Source: Streptomyces genisteinicus
Lineage (GTDB): Bacteria; Actinomycetota; Actinomycetes; Streptomycetales; Streptomycetaceae
Reading direction: 5' to 3'
Assembly (NCBI RefSeq): GCF_014489615.1
Contig: NZ_CP060825.1
Span: 1,357,001-1,421,000, forward strand
DNA: 64,000 nt
The translations under genes and the position numbers were made by a program. A model generated the notes under the pieces. The model did not search any database. It was not told the DNA's origin and was given only the letters and a program-made list of their open reading frames with translations. Shown here one piece after another: positions 26,600 through 35,237 of this stretch (positions within the stretch are counted from its first letter, which is position 1; each line of letters starts with the position of its first letter).

Positions 26600-27469
26600 T
26601 CAGCCGAGGACGGACGCGCAGGTCGTCCGGCGGGCGTTGGCCGGGTCGAGCGCGTTGGCGACCTCATGGGCGGCGATCACGTCGACGGTGCCGATGGCGA
26701 CGTGCTCGGAGAGGTCGAGCGGACACAGGTCCTGGAGCAGCACGTTGCGGACGTCCGGTCCGCTCAGGTACTGCGTGCGCCAGGGCGTGACGACCTCGTC
26801 CCAGCGGGTGGCGATGACGGTGTAGCGCACGCCCGGTACGGTGTCGCCGCCCTGGTTGAGACGGGTGAGGAAGGCGGACCCCGCGACCTGGTCGGCGAGG
26901 GCGGGGGTGTGCTCGTCGATCAGTCCGGCGACTCCGGGGAAGTACGGGAGCAGCCGGGTCAGCCCGCCGAGGGTGGTGCCGTGATTGCTGGGCGCGATGC
27001 CGACGAGGGCGTTGACCTCGGCGGCGCCGCCGAGGAACTTCAGGTAGTGACGGGGCATCATGCCGCCCTGGGAGTGGCCGACGATGTCGACCTTCGCGGC
27101 GCCCGTGGCGCCGCGGACCCGGGCGACGAAGGCGTCGAGCTGCGCGGCCGACTCCTCGACCGGGCCGAGGCCGTGGAAGAAGGGCACCCCGGGGAGCTGC
27201 CCGTAGTCGAGGGAGAAGACGCAGTAGCCGCGCTTCACCAGGTAGGGGGCGAGGACGAGCCAGTTGTCGACGGAGTTCCCGAAGGTCCCGTGCACCAGGA
27301 CGACGGGCCGGGGGTGGGCCTGGGAGGGCTTGCAGCGGTAGTCGTTCCAGCCACTGGCGGGCGCGGCGGCCGACTGGGCGGCGGACGCGGTGACGGCCGG
27401 GGTGAGGACGAGGGCGAGGGCCAGCAGCACGGCCGACAGCGGTCTGAGCATGCGGGTGGAGGGCAGCAT
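26600..27469 (-). CDS. Secreted triacylglycerol lipase-type alpha/beta hydrolase
   Basis: 289 residues. The signal peptide ends near TASA (about residue 30). The oxyanion region VVLVHGTFGNSVDNW, the nucleophile elbow VGHSQGGMMPRHYL and the late ATRWDEVVTP (Asp) and SEHVAI (His) give a full catalytic triad. It belongs to the class 2/EstA-like bacterial lipase group common in actinomycetes. Four cysteines in the mature protein would allow two disulfides. The ATG at 27469 has AAGGAG 8-9 nt upstream. It is monocistronic. The 352-bp region upstream (27470-27821) holds no gene. Confidence 0.93.
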   Translation of the reverse strand: MLPSTRMLRPLSAVLLALALVLTPAVTASAAQSAAAPASGWNDYRCKPSQAHPRPVVLVHGTFGNSVDNWLVLAPYLVKRGYCVFSLDYGQLPGVPFFHGLGPVEESAAQLDAFVARVRGATGAAKVDIVGHSQGGMMPRHYLKFLGGAAEVNALVGIAPSNHGTTLGGLTRLLPYFPGVAGLIDEHTPALADQVAGSAFLTRLNQGGDTVPGVRYTVIATRWDEVVTPWRTQYLSGPDVRNVLLQDLCPLDLSEHVAIGTVDVIAAHEVANALDPANARRTTCASVLG

Positions 27470-27748
27470 CGGTCGTTCTCCTTGCGGCTCAAGGGAGTGG
27501 GGATGACCGAAGTTGCAGTGCGCACGACAACTCTCCAGCCAAATTACGGGCGGGTAACCGGCGGCGGGAAGCCGCGTGACGGTAAAGCTTCTGCGGGGGC
27601 TCCCCCACGGGAACCGGGAACCCGCTGCGGCCGGTGGCCGCGCACCCCGCCGCGCACGGTGTCCTCGGCCGCCGGGCGGACGGGGGCCGCCGGCCGGTCC
27701 GGCGGTCGAGGACCGGCCGGACCGCGCCGCGCCCCGGCCCGCCCGCAC

Positions 27749-27775
27749 GGAGCCGGGACACGGGGACCCGGCTCC
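27749..27775 (-). terminator. Hairpin after the dnaE2-imuB operon
   Basis: GGAGCCGGG (27749-27757) pairs with CCCGGCTCC (27767-27775). It lies 47 nt past the stop of the Y-family polymerase-like gene. Confidence 0.45.
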
Positions 27776-27821
27776 CGCCCCGCCGGCGGAGACCGCGCCT
27801 GTCCCGGAAAGCCCCCGCCGG

Positions 27822-28787
27822 CTACGCCGCCAGCGCCCCCCGGGTCACCGCCCCCGGGCCGAAGCGGGCGCGTGCCCGGTCCGCGGCCGCCTCCAGGCGG
27901 CGCGCCCGCTCGTCGGAGGGGTCGAACGACAGCTGGCGGGCGGCCCTTTCGGCCGGTCCGAGCCCTTCGGCGCGCAGCGACACCGCCCGCACCCGCGCCC
28001 GCTGCAGCCCGAGCGACTCGTGCATCGCGTATGCCGCGGTGACGAGGGACGGCGAGTGGGCGGTCGGCTCGCGCAGGGTGCGGGTGCGGGTGACGGCGGA
28101 CCGGTCGGCGCAGCGCACGGTGAGGGCGAGGGAGCGGCACACCTGCCGCTCCCCGCGCATCCGCGCGCCCAGCTCCCCGGCGAGCGAGAGCAGTGCCCTG
28201 CGCTGCCGGTCCGGGTCCAGTTCGTCGATGCCGAAGGCGCGTTCCGCGGCCATCGACCGGGAGAGCGCGTCGGGTACGACCGCCGTGCGGTCGATTCCCC
28301 GCGCCCGCTCCCACACCTCGCGTCCGGCGCGCACGCCCAGCAGACGCTGCACGACGGCGAGCGGGGCGGCCGCGACGCGGCCGGCGGAGTCGAGGCCGTA
28401 GGAGCAGAGGGTGCGGGCGGCCGCCGGGCCGACGCCGCCGAGCGCGGCGACCGGTTTGTCCGCCAGGAAGCCGGCCGTGTCCTCCTCCGTCACGACCCGG
28501 GTCGTGCCGGGCGCGGCCTCGCGGGCCGCCATCCGGGCGATCATCGGGGTGGGGCCCGCGCCGATCACGCTGTCCACGCCGCAGTGGGCGAGCAGCCGCA
28601 CCCGCAGCAGGGCGGCGAGTCCGGCGGCGTCCCGTCCGAAGTAGCGTTCGGCGCCCCGGACGTCGACGAGCGCGGCGTCCGGCGGCAGGGCCTGGACGAC
28701 CGGGCTGACGTCCTCGGCGACCGCGAGCAGGGCGGGCAGCGCCGCCTCGTGCACCGGCGGCAGCAGGAACCGTACGTGGAGGATCAT
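27822..28787 (-). CDS. imuB: ImuB-like Y-family DNA polymerase homolog, catalytically inactive
   Basis: 321 residues from an ATG that overlaps the dnaE2 stop (ATGA). It has the Y-family palm/finger layout (DAALVDVRGAERYFG, then RLLAHCGVDSVIGAGPTPMIARMAA and the helix-hairpin-helix VAALGGVGPAAARTL). The N-terminal metal-binding DxD of active polymerases (for example HVDMDAFYA) reads HVRFLLPP here, and the second acidic patch is also changed. This matches ImuB, an adaptor that brings the error-prone polymerase DnaE2 to the sliding clamp. A clear beta-clamp motif was not identified. No imuA-type gene is adjacent. Confidence 0.85.
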   Translation of the reverse strand: MILHVRFLLPPVHEAALPALLAVAEDVSPVVQALPPDAALVDVRGAERYFGRDAAGLAALLRVRLLAHCGVDSVIGAGPTPMIARMAAREAAPGTTRVVTEEDTAGFLADKPVAALGGVGPAAARTLCSYGLDSAGRVAAAPLAVVQRLLGVRAGREVWERARGIDRTAVVPDALSRSMAAERAFGIDELDPDRQRRALLSLAGELGARMRGERQVCRSLALTVRCADRSAVTRTRTLREPTAHSPSLVTAAYAMHESLGLQRARVRAVSLRAEGLGPAERAARQLSFDPSDERARRLEAAADRARARFGPGAVTRGALAA

Positions 28788-31700
28788 CCCGCGCTCCCGG
28801 GGCTCTGGTGCCACAGTTTCCTGCCGGTGGCGGCCTTGTCACCGGCGGGCTGGAGGTCTGCCCAGGGGTTCATCCGGTAGCCGGTGGGCAGTTCGATGCG
28901 GCGGCCGTCGTCGGCCCGCTCTCCGCCGGGGGCGGGCGCGGCGAGGCGGGCGGCGACCGCGTCGAGGCCACCGGTGCGCCGGAGTTCGGCGAGTTCGGCG
29001 AGGTTCCAGGCGGCGGCGCCCACCACGCTGAGGCTGCGCGGGCCGCGCCGCTGGACGACGCCGCGGACCAGCAGCAGCCAGGAGTGGAAGACGGTGTGGG
29101 CGCAGGCGGCGTGGCTGTCGTCGAAGAAGGCCAGGTCGACCAGGCCGGTGCCGTCGTCGAGCGTGCTGAAGATGACGCGCCTGCCGGACCGGATCGGCGG
29201 TGTCTGGGTGGCCGCCTTGGCACCGGCGACCAGCACGGTCTGCCCGTGCCGCGCGCCGCGCAGCCGCTGCGCGGAGACCGCTCCGAGTTCGGCCAGGAAG
29301 GCGTGGTGGTCGTCCATCAGGTGACGGGACGCGTCCATGCCGAGGACGCCGAGTTCGGCGCTGAGCCGTTCGGCGTCCCCGAGGTCGGGCAGTCCGACGG
29401 GGGCGGTCCGGCGGCCCTGGTCGAGCGGGAGCTGGCCGCCGCGGGAGGCGGTGCGTCCGCCGCGGTGGAGCTCGGCGAGGTGCAGCATCAGGTCGCGCCG
29501 GTTGGCGCCGAAGGCGTCGAGCGCCCCGACCTGGGCGAGCCGTTCGGCGACGGGGCGCGAGGGGCGGGCGCGCTGCCAGAAGTCGAGCAGCGAGGCGTAC
29601 GGCCGCCCCTCCTCGATGCGGGCGGCCTCGTCCTCGCTGATGCCGTGGACGTCGGACAGCGCGAGCCGCAGCCCCCAGCGTCCCGGACCGGACACCGGCC
29701 CCGCACCCGGACCCGGACCCGGACCGGACACCGGACCCGGCTCAGACCCCGGACCGGACCCGGACTCCGACCCCGCCCCCGAACCAGACACCAGTTCGAT
29801 TCGATGAGCGGCCGCCGACCGGTTGACGTCCAGCGGCAGCACGGGCACCCCGCGCCGCCGGGCGTCCGCCAGCAGCAGGCGCTTGGGGTACATCCCGGGG
29901 TCGTGCGTGAGCAGCCCCGCGTAGAAGGCGGCCGGGTGGTGGGTCTTGAGCCAGGCCGACTGGTAGGTGGGGACGGCGAAGGCGACCGCGTGCGCCTTGC
30001 AGAAGCCGTACGAGCCGAAGGCCTCGACGATCTCCCAGGTGCGGCCGACCGTCTCGGGCGCGTACCCCCTCTCCCCGGCGCGCTCGCCGAACCAGACCTT
30101 GATCCTGCTCTGCGACTCGGGGTCGGACAGCCCGCGCCGTACCCGGTCGGCCTCCGCCCGGCCGCAGCCGGTCATGATGTCCACGATCTCGATGATCTGC
30201 TCGTGGAAGACGACCACACCGTGGGTGCCCTTCAGCGCCTCCTCCAGGTCGGGGTGCGGGTAGCGGGCCGGCGCCCGGCCGTGACGCGCCTCGATGAACG
30301 GGCGCACCATGTCGGCGGCGACCGGGCCCGGCCGGAACAGCGAGATGTCGACGACCAGGTCGTGGAAGGTCTCCGGCTGGAGGCGGCCGACCAGGTCGCG
30401 CTGGCCGGGGGACTCGATCTGGAAGCAGCCCAGCGTCTCGGCGGACCTGATGAGGCGGTAGGTCTCCGGGTCGCCGGGCGGCACCTGGACGGGGTCGTCG
30501 AGGTCCAGCTCCTCCCCCGTGGCCCGGCGCACCTCGGCGACGGCGTGCGCCATCGCCGACTGCATCCGCACGCCGAGCACGTCGAGCTTGAGCAGGCCGA
30601 GCTTCTCCACGTCGTCCTTGTCGAACTGGGACATGGGGAAGCCCTCCCCGCTGGTGGGCACCACCGGGGTGCGCGCCGGCAGGGAGGCGTCGGAGAGCAG
30701 GACGCCGCAGGGGTGCATGGCGACCCCGCGCGGCAGCGCGTCCAGGGCCTCGACCAGGTCCCACATCCGTCCGCGCTTCTTCAGGTCGTCGGCCACGGCG
30801 CGCAGTTCGGGCAGCTCGTCGAGGGCGGCCCGGGCGTCGCGCGCCCGGATGTGCGGGAAGGCCTTGGCGATCCGGTCGATCTCGGCGGGGTCCATGGAAA
30901 GGGCCGCGCCCACGTCCCGTACGGCGTGCCGGACCCGGTAGGTCTCGGGCATGGACACGGTCGCGACCCGCTCCGCGCCGAAGCGGCCGATGATCGCGCG
31001 GTAGACGTCGAGCCGGCGGGCCGACTCCACGTCGATGTCGATGTCGGGGAGCACGCGGCGCCGCTCGGAGAGGAAACGTTCCATCAACAGGCCGTGCTCG
31101 ACCGGGTCGGCGTGCGCGATGCCGAGGAGGTGGTTGACGAGGGACCCCGCGCCCGAGCCGCGCGCGGCCACCCGCACACCCATCTCCTGCACGTCCCGCA
31201 CCACCTGGGCCACGGTCAGGAAGTAGGAGGCGAAGCCGTGGTGGGCGATGACGTCCAGCTCGCGGTGCATCCGCTCCCAGTAGTCGCGGCGCCGGTCGTA
31301 GCCGCGCAGCACCATGCCCGCGGCGGCGCGGGAGGCCAGCACCCGCTGCGCGGTGCGCCGCTCCGCGCCGACGAGCCGGGGCTCGGGGAAGTGGACGCTG
31401 CCGATTCCCAGGTCGCCCTCGGGGTCGACGACGGCGTCCGCGGCCGCCTCGGCTGTCATGGCGAGCAGCCGCAGCGCGGTGTCCCGCCGGAAGCCCGCGG
31501 CCTCGGCCACCCGCTCGGCGGTGAGCGCCATGGCCGCCGGGTCCTTGAGCCAGCGCTCCCCGCTGTCGAGCCCTCTGCGCGGGTCGACGGGCACCAGGCG
31601 GCGGGCCGCGTCGAGCACGTCGGCGACCGGGCCGAGCCCGGGGTCGGCGTAGCGGACGGCGTTGGCGAGGACCGCGCGCACGCCCTGCTCCGCGGCGAGC

Positions 31701-32305
31701 CCGAGGGTGCGGGCGGCCTGGCGCAGCGAACCGGGACCGGTGCCGGTGCGGCCGTGGTGCACGACCTCCAGGCGCAGCCGGTCGCCGTACCGCTCCCGCC
31801 AGGGAGCGAGCAGCGCGGCCGCACGGTCGGGCCTGCCCCGGGTCAGGGCCTCGCCCACGTCCGACGAGGGGCCGAGGAGCACGGTGAGGCCGTCGCCGTG
31901 GTTGGCGGACCAGGGCAGCAGCGGGCGGTCGCCGTCCCCGGCGTGGGCCGCGGTGATCATGCGGCAGAGATCGGCCCAGCCGCCGCGGTCGCGGGCGAGG
32001 AAGACGACCCGGTGCGCGGACTCGTCGACGAACGCGCCGCCGCGCACCGGTGCGCGGCGGCGCCCGGCGTGCCCGGCGCGGACCTCGTGCCCCCCGACCG
32101 CGAGGTCCGCGCCGAACAGCGGGCGCACGCCGTGGCGGGCGCACGCCTCGGCGAAGCGGACCGCTCCCGCGAGGGTGTCGCGGTCCGTCAGCGCCAGGGC
32201 GTCCATGCCCCGCTCCGCCGCGCGTTCGGCAAGCCGCTCCGGGTGGGAGGCTCCGTAGCGCACGGAGAACCCGGAAACGGTGTGCAGATGCGTGAACCCT
32301 GGCAC
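28784..32305 (-). CDS. dnaE2: Error-prone DNA polymerase III alpha subunit DnaE2
   Basis: 1,173 residues. The N-terminal PHP domain begins FTHLHTVSGFSVRYGASHPERL and lacks some of the usual metal-binding histidines. The polymerase core has the active-site acidic block RVLPDIDIDVESARR, then FEIESPGQRDLV-like FQIESPGQRD and SLFRPGPVAADMVRPFIE, all standard for DnaE2. C-terminal helix-hairpin-helix and OB-fold regions follow. A Gly/Ser/Pro-rich low-complexity stretch of about 45 residues (around 838-880) interrupts the protein before the HhH/OB part. The ATG has AGGAGG 10 nt upstream. It is the first gene of an SOS operon with the imuB-like gene, behind a LexA box. Confidence 0.95.
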   Translation of the reverse strand: MPGFTHLHTVSGFSVRYGASHPERLAERAAERGMDALALTDRDTLAGAVRFAEACARHGVRPLFGADLAVGGHEVRAGHAGRRRAPVRGGAFVDESAHRVVFLARDRGGWADLCRMITAAHAGDGDRPLLPWSANHGDGLTVLLGPSSDVGEALTRGRPDRAAALLAPWRERYGDRLRLEVVHHGRTGTGPGSLRQAARTLGLAAEQGVRAVLANAVRYADPGLGPVADVLDAARRLVPVDPRRGLDSGERWLKDPAAMALTAERVAEAAGFRRDTALRLLAMTAEAAADAVVDPEGDLGIGSVHFPEPRLVGAERRTAQRVLASRAAAGMVLRGYDRRRDYWERMHRELDVIAHHGFASYFLTVAQVVRDVQEMGVRVAARGSGAGSLVNHLLGIAHADPVEHGLLMERFLSERRRVLPDIDIDVESARRLDVYRAIIGRFGAERVATVSMPETYRVRHAVRDVGAALSMDPAEIDRIAKAFPHIRARDARAALDELPELRAVADDLKKRGRMWDLVEALDALPRGVAMHPCGVLLSDASLPARTPVVPTSGEGFPMSQFDKDDVEKLGLLKLDVLGVRMQSAMAHAVAEVRRATGEELDLDDPVQVPPGDPETYRLIRSAETLGCFQIESPGQRDLVGRLQPETFHDLVVDISLFRPGPVAADMVRPFIEARHGRAPARYPHPDLEEALKGTHGVVVFHEQIIEIVDIMTGCGRAEADRVRRGLSDPESQSRIKVWFGERAGERGYAPETVGRTWEIVEAFGSYGFCKAHAVAFAVPTYQSAWLKTHHPAAFYAGLLTHDPGMYPKRLLLADARRRGVPVLPLDVNRSAAAHRIELVSGSGAGSESGSGPGSEPGPVSGPGPGPGAGPVSGPGRWGLRLALSDVHGISEDEAARIEEGRPYASLLDFWQRARPSRPVAERLAQVGALDAFGANRRDLMLHLAELHRGGRTASRGGQLPLDQGRRTAPVGLPDLGDAERLSAELGVLGMDASRHLMDDHHAFLAELGAVSAQRLRGARHGQTVLVAGAKAATQTPPIRSGRRVIFSTLDDGTGLVDLAFFDDSHAACAHTVFHSWLLLVRGVVQRRGPRSLSVVGAAAWNLAELAELRRTGGLDAVAARLAAPAPGGERADDGRRIELPTGYRMNPWADLQPAGDKAATGRKLWHQSPGSAG
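29689..29797. repeat. Low-complexity ACCCGG/ACCGG tract inside dnaE2
   Basis: About 110 bp of repeated CCCGGA/ACCGG hexamer-like units encode the Gly/Ser/Pro/Glu-rich insertion of DnaE2. The units keep the reading frame. Slippage would change the linker length in steps. Confidence 0.7.
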
Positions 32306-32362
32306 CCGCGCCTCCTGGATCAGTCCGTCTCACCTCCCCCGTTCTCCACCATAGACCAATTT

Positions 32363-32378
32363 TCGAACACTCGTACGA
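32363..32378. promoter_or_regulatory. LexA (SOS) box upstream of dnaE2
   Basis: TCGAACactcGTACGA matches the actinobacterial SOS box TCGAAC-N4-GTTCGA at 11 of 12 defined positions. It is 58 bp upstream of dnaE2. A minus-strand -10-like TATGGT lies between the box and the gene (32350-32355). On the plus strand, TACGAT (32374-32379) overlaps the box and could be the -10 of the divergent membrane-protein gene, so LexA may affect both. Confidence 0.8.
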
Positions 32379-32468
32379 TACATCTCCGTGCGACTCCCCC
32401 GCCCCGCCCGTACGCCATTCAGCCCCGCCCCACCTGCAGGAACACGGCCCCGGACCGAGCGTGGGCGC

Positions 32469-33638
32469 ATGGCGCAGAGATACGACGGACCACCAGGCGA
32501 CAGGCCGGACGACGACCGGGACGCCCCCGGTGCCGACTCCTCCGCCGACCCCGGCACGGGTGCCGGCACCGGCACCCGTGCCGGCACGAAGCCACGCCCC
32601 GGCTCCCGCAACGGCCCCCGGACCGGCTTCGCCGCCGAGGCCAGGAACGCGGTGAGCGTGCGGGCGGCCCTCCTCGTCCTCGGGGTGCTGGCGCTCCAGA
32701 TCGCCTTCATCACGTCGTACGTCGGCGCCTTCCACGACCCGACGCCCCACCGGATCCCCCTGGCGGTGACCTCCGTCTCGCCCCAGGCGGTCGACCAGTC
32801 CCTGTACCGGCTGAACCGGCTCCCCGGCGAACCGCTCGACCCCCGGGCGGCGGCCGACGAGGCGACCGCCCGCCGGCAGATCATGAACCGCGAGGTGGAC
32901 GGCGCACTGGTCATCGACCCCCGGGCCGGCGCCGACCGGCTCCTCGTCGCCGGCGGCTCGGGCTCCTCGCTCGCCCAGGCGCTCACCGCGGTCGTCACCG
33001 AGGCCGAGGCCGCCGAGGGCCGCCGGGTGCGGGTGGTGGACGTGGTCCCCGAGGCGCCGGGCGACGCCCGTGGACTGTCCTCGTTCTACCTGGTCGTGGG
33101 CTGGTGCGTGGGCGGCTACCTGTGCGCGGCGATCCTCGCCATCAGCGCCGGCGCACGGCCGGCGAACGGCAGCCGCGCACTGATCCGGCTGGGCGTCCTG
33201 CTGCTGTACTCGATCGCCGCCGGCCTGCTCGGCACGGTGGTCGCCGGCCCGGTCCTGGACGCGCTGCCGGGCAGCGTCTGGGCCCTGTGGGGCCTCGGCA
33301 CCCTGCTGGTCTTCGCCGTCGGCGCGCTGACGCTGGCCCTCCAGGGACTGGCCGGCATCGTGGGCATCGGCCTGGCGATCCTCGTCGTCGTGGTCGCGGG
33401 CAACCCGAGCGCCGGGGGCGCCTACCCCTACCCGCTGCTCCCGCCGTTCTGGCGGGAGATCGGCCCGGCGCTCCCACCGGGGGCGGGCACCTGGACGGCA
33501 CGCTCGATCGCGTACTTCCGCGGCAACGCGGCGGCCGGCCCGATGTGGGTGCTGGCCGCGTGGGCGGTGGGCGGAGCGGCCGTCACCATGGCCCTGGCGC
33601 TGCTGCGGGGCCGCGGCCGCTCCGGCGCCCGGACCTGA
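32469..33638 (+). CDS. Multi-pass membrane protein, YhgE/Pip or ABC-2 permease-like
   Basis: 389 residues from the ATG at 32469. An in-frame GTG at 32388, 8 nt after the box TACGAT, would give a leaderless longer form with 27 extra Arg/Pro-rich residues. The N-terminus is a Gly/Thr/Asp/Pro-rich cytoplasmic tail (about 60 residues). One membrane helix (about 65-85) follows, then an extracytoplasmic domain of about 130 residues (PHRIPLAVTSVSPQ), and five to six further helices. This topology is that of YhgE/Pip and ABC-2-type exporters. No ATPase is adjacent. Function unknown; it shares a promoter region with dnaE2. Confidence 0.75.
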   Translation: MAQRYDGPPGDRPDDDRDAPGADSSADPGTGAGTGTRAGTKPRPGSRNGPRTGFAAEARNAVSVRAALLVLGVLALQIAFITSYVGAFHDPTPHRIPLAVTSVSPQAVDQSLYRLNRLPGEPLDPRAAADEATARRQIMNREVDGALVIDPRAGADRLLVAGGSGSSLAQALTAVVTEAEAAEGRRVRVVDVVPEAPGDARGLSSFYLVVGWCVGGYLCAAILAISAGARPANGSRALIRLGVLLLYSIAAGLLGTVVAGPVLDALPGSVWALWGLGTLLVFAVGALTLALQGLAGIVGIGLAILVVVVAGNPSAGGAYPYPLLPPFWREIGPALPPGAGTWTARSIAYFRGNAAAGPMWVLAAWAVGGAAVTMALALLRGRGRSGART

Positions 33639-33683
33639 CCCGGCCCGGACGACGGAGGCAGGGCGCACGACGCACGACGACAG

Positions 33684-33712
33684 CGGGGCCGCCCCCGAAA
33701 GGGGCGGCCCCG
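33684..33712 (+). terminator. Terminator after the membrane-protein gene
   Basis: Perfect 12-bp stem CGGGGCCGCCCC (33684-33695) / GGGGCGGCCCCG (33701-33712) with loop CGAAA, 46 nt past the stop. Confidence 0.8.
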
Positions 33713-33821
33713 CCGCATGTTCCTGCCGTGGACGCCGGCCCGTGAGGACGCCGGACGGCGTCCGGGCCCCGGCGGACGGGACGTCACCGCCGCGGTGCCG
33801 GCCGATCCCCTCGCCGGACAC

Positions 33822-33847
33822 CGGGCGGCCGCGTCACCGGCCGCCCG
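33822..33847 (-). terminator. Terminator after the first S1 protease gene
   Basis: 10-bp stem CGGGCGGCCG (33822-33831) / CGGCCGCCCG (33838-33847) with a 6-nt loop, 12 nt beyond the protease stop. Confidence 0.75.
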
Positions 33848-33859
33848 CCGTCACCGGTC

Positions 33860-34945
33860 TCAGCCGATCTGCGCGCCGAACGCCGAGAGCGCCTCGGTCA
33901 CGGGCTGGAAGAACGTCTCCCCGCCCGAGGAGCAGTCGCCGCTGCCGCCCGAGGTGAGGCCGATCGCCACCTCGCCCGCGAAGAGCGAGCCGCCGCTGTC
34001 GCCGGGCTCGGCGCAGACCGAGGTCTGGATGAGCCCCTCGACGACGTCGCCGTTGCCGTAGTTCACGGTCGCGTCGAGGCCGGTGACCTCGCCGTCGTGG
34101 ACCTGGGTGGTCGAGCCGCTGCGCTGCACCTGCATGCCGACCGTGGCGTCGCCCGCGGAGGTGATGGCCTGCGCGCTGCCGTTGTAGAGGTTGACCTCGC
34201 TCGGGTGCGCGGTGTCACCGCTGTACTTCACCAGCGCGAAGTCGTTGCCCGGGAACTGGGAGTCGACCATCGAGCCGATGGCCGCGCCGCCCGCCGAGTC
34301 CGACCACTCGCTGCCGGTCTCGCCGCAGTGCCCGGCGGTGACGAAGTGGGGCTCGCCGTCCTTGACGACGTTGAAGCCGAGGGAGCAGCGGCCGCCGCCG
34401 GAGTGGATGGCGTCGCCGCCCGAGGCGAAGGTGGTGAACTCGCCCGCGGTCCGCTTCAGCTCGGCCTTGGCGCCGAGGCCCTCGACGACCTTCTTCAGCT
34501 TGGTGAGCTCCGCACCCGCGACCGTGCGGTCGGCCGTCACGACGACCCTGTTGGTGACCGGGTCGGTCGCCCAGGAGGTGCCGGGGATGGCGGCCTTGTC
34601 GGAGAGCGTCTGGCGCGCCCCGGTCAGTTCGGCGAGGGTGTTCTGGACGATCCGGGCCTTGCCGCCGGCCTCGCGCACGGTCGTCGCCGCCTCCTGCGAG
34701 AGGACGTTGACGACGAGGGCCTTCGCCTCGGTGTCGTAGTAGGAACCGGCCTCGTCCGCGCCGAGGTCGGACTTGAGGGAGAGCGCGAGCGTCCCGGCCG
34801 CGGGCGCGGTCAGCGCCTTGACCGAGAACTGCTCGGGGTTGTCACTGGCGTTCGCACTCTGGAAGGTGAAACCCGCGGCGAGCAGCGCGACGACGGCGCC
34901 GCCGGCGACGGCGGTCTTCCTCCGGGTTATGCGACGGTGCTTCAA
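33860..34945 (-). CDS. Secreted S1-family serine protease, streptogrisin type (longer paralog)
   Basis: 361 residues. A signal peptide ends near SANA (about residue 33), a propeptide of about 140 residues follows, and the mature protease starts around [16 protein letters not shown]. The catalytic triad is visible: His in TAGHCG, Asp in GNDFALV and Ser in PGDSGGSLF. Disulfide pairs are expected at RCSLGF/GHC and VCAEPG/GDCSSG. The pro-region is the alpha-lytic-type foldase needed for maturation. It lies directly downstream of a second, shorter paralog on the same strand, separated by a strong terminator, so each has its own promoter. The 292-bp gap upstream (34946-35237) is that promoter region plus the neighbour's terminators. 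Confidence 0.95.
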   Translation of the reverse strand: MKHRRITRRKTAVAGGAVVALLAAGFTFQSANASDNPEQFSVKALTAPAAGTLALSLKSDLGADEAGSYYDTEAKALVVNVLSQEAATTVREAGGKARIVQNTLAELTGARQTLSDKAAIPGTSWATDPVTNRVVVTADRTVAGAELTKLKKVVEGLGAKAELKRTAGEFTTFASGGDAIHSGGGRCSLGFNVVKDGEPHFVTAGHCGETGSEWSDSAGGAAIGSMVDSQFPGNDFALVKYSGDTAHPSEVNLYNGSAQAITSAGDATVGMQVQRSGSTTQVHDGEVTGLDATVNYGNGDVVEGLIQTSVCAEPGDSGGSLFAGEVAIGLTSGGSGDCSSGGETFFQPVTEALSAFGAQIG

Positions 34946-35102
34946 AGGTGACCTCCTGTGGGGGGCCGCGCCCGGGACAAGTGGGGTGTCCGGGAGCGGA
35001 GGTGGACGCGCTCACTATTCCGAGGCGTCGCACTCGCACACAAGGCCGACTTCTGGACGGGCACACGACAACACGGGTGCGTTCACACCGCCTTCACGAA
35101 AT

Positions 35103-35141
35103 GGGCTCCTGTCATGGGCGGTCCGCCCATGACAGGAGCCC
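35103..35141 (-). terminator. 39-bp near-perfect palindromic terminator
   Basis: A 19-bp arm at 35103-35121 (GGGCTCCTGTCATGGGCGG) is perfectly complementary to 35123-35141 with a single central base. It is followed by a second hairpin, CCCGCCCGG/CCGGGCGGG (35141-35162). Both lie downstream of the second S1 protease gene (stop at 35238). Confidence 0.85.
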
Positions 35142-35237
35142 CCGCCCGGCGGTCCGGGCGGGGGCTCGTCGCGGGTGCGGCAGGGGGCGGTCTCCGCGGC
35201 CAAAGGGCGTTCCCCCGGTACACCCGGAGGGCGTTCC

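Noticed and set aside
28808..33745. Open frame of about 1,645 codons on the plus strand across dnaE2
   Set aside because: It is the complement-frame shadow of dnaE2, which has full polymerase motifs on the other strand.
29742..33821. Second very long minus-strand frame overlapping dnaE2 and the membrane-protein gene
   Set aside because: Arg/Pro/Gly-rich composition with no domains; it is an alternative frame of two well-supported genes.
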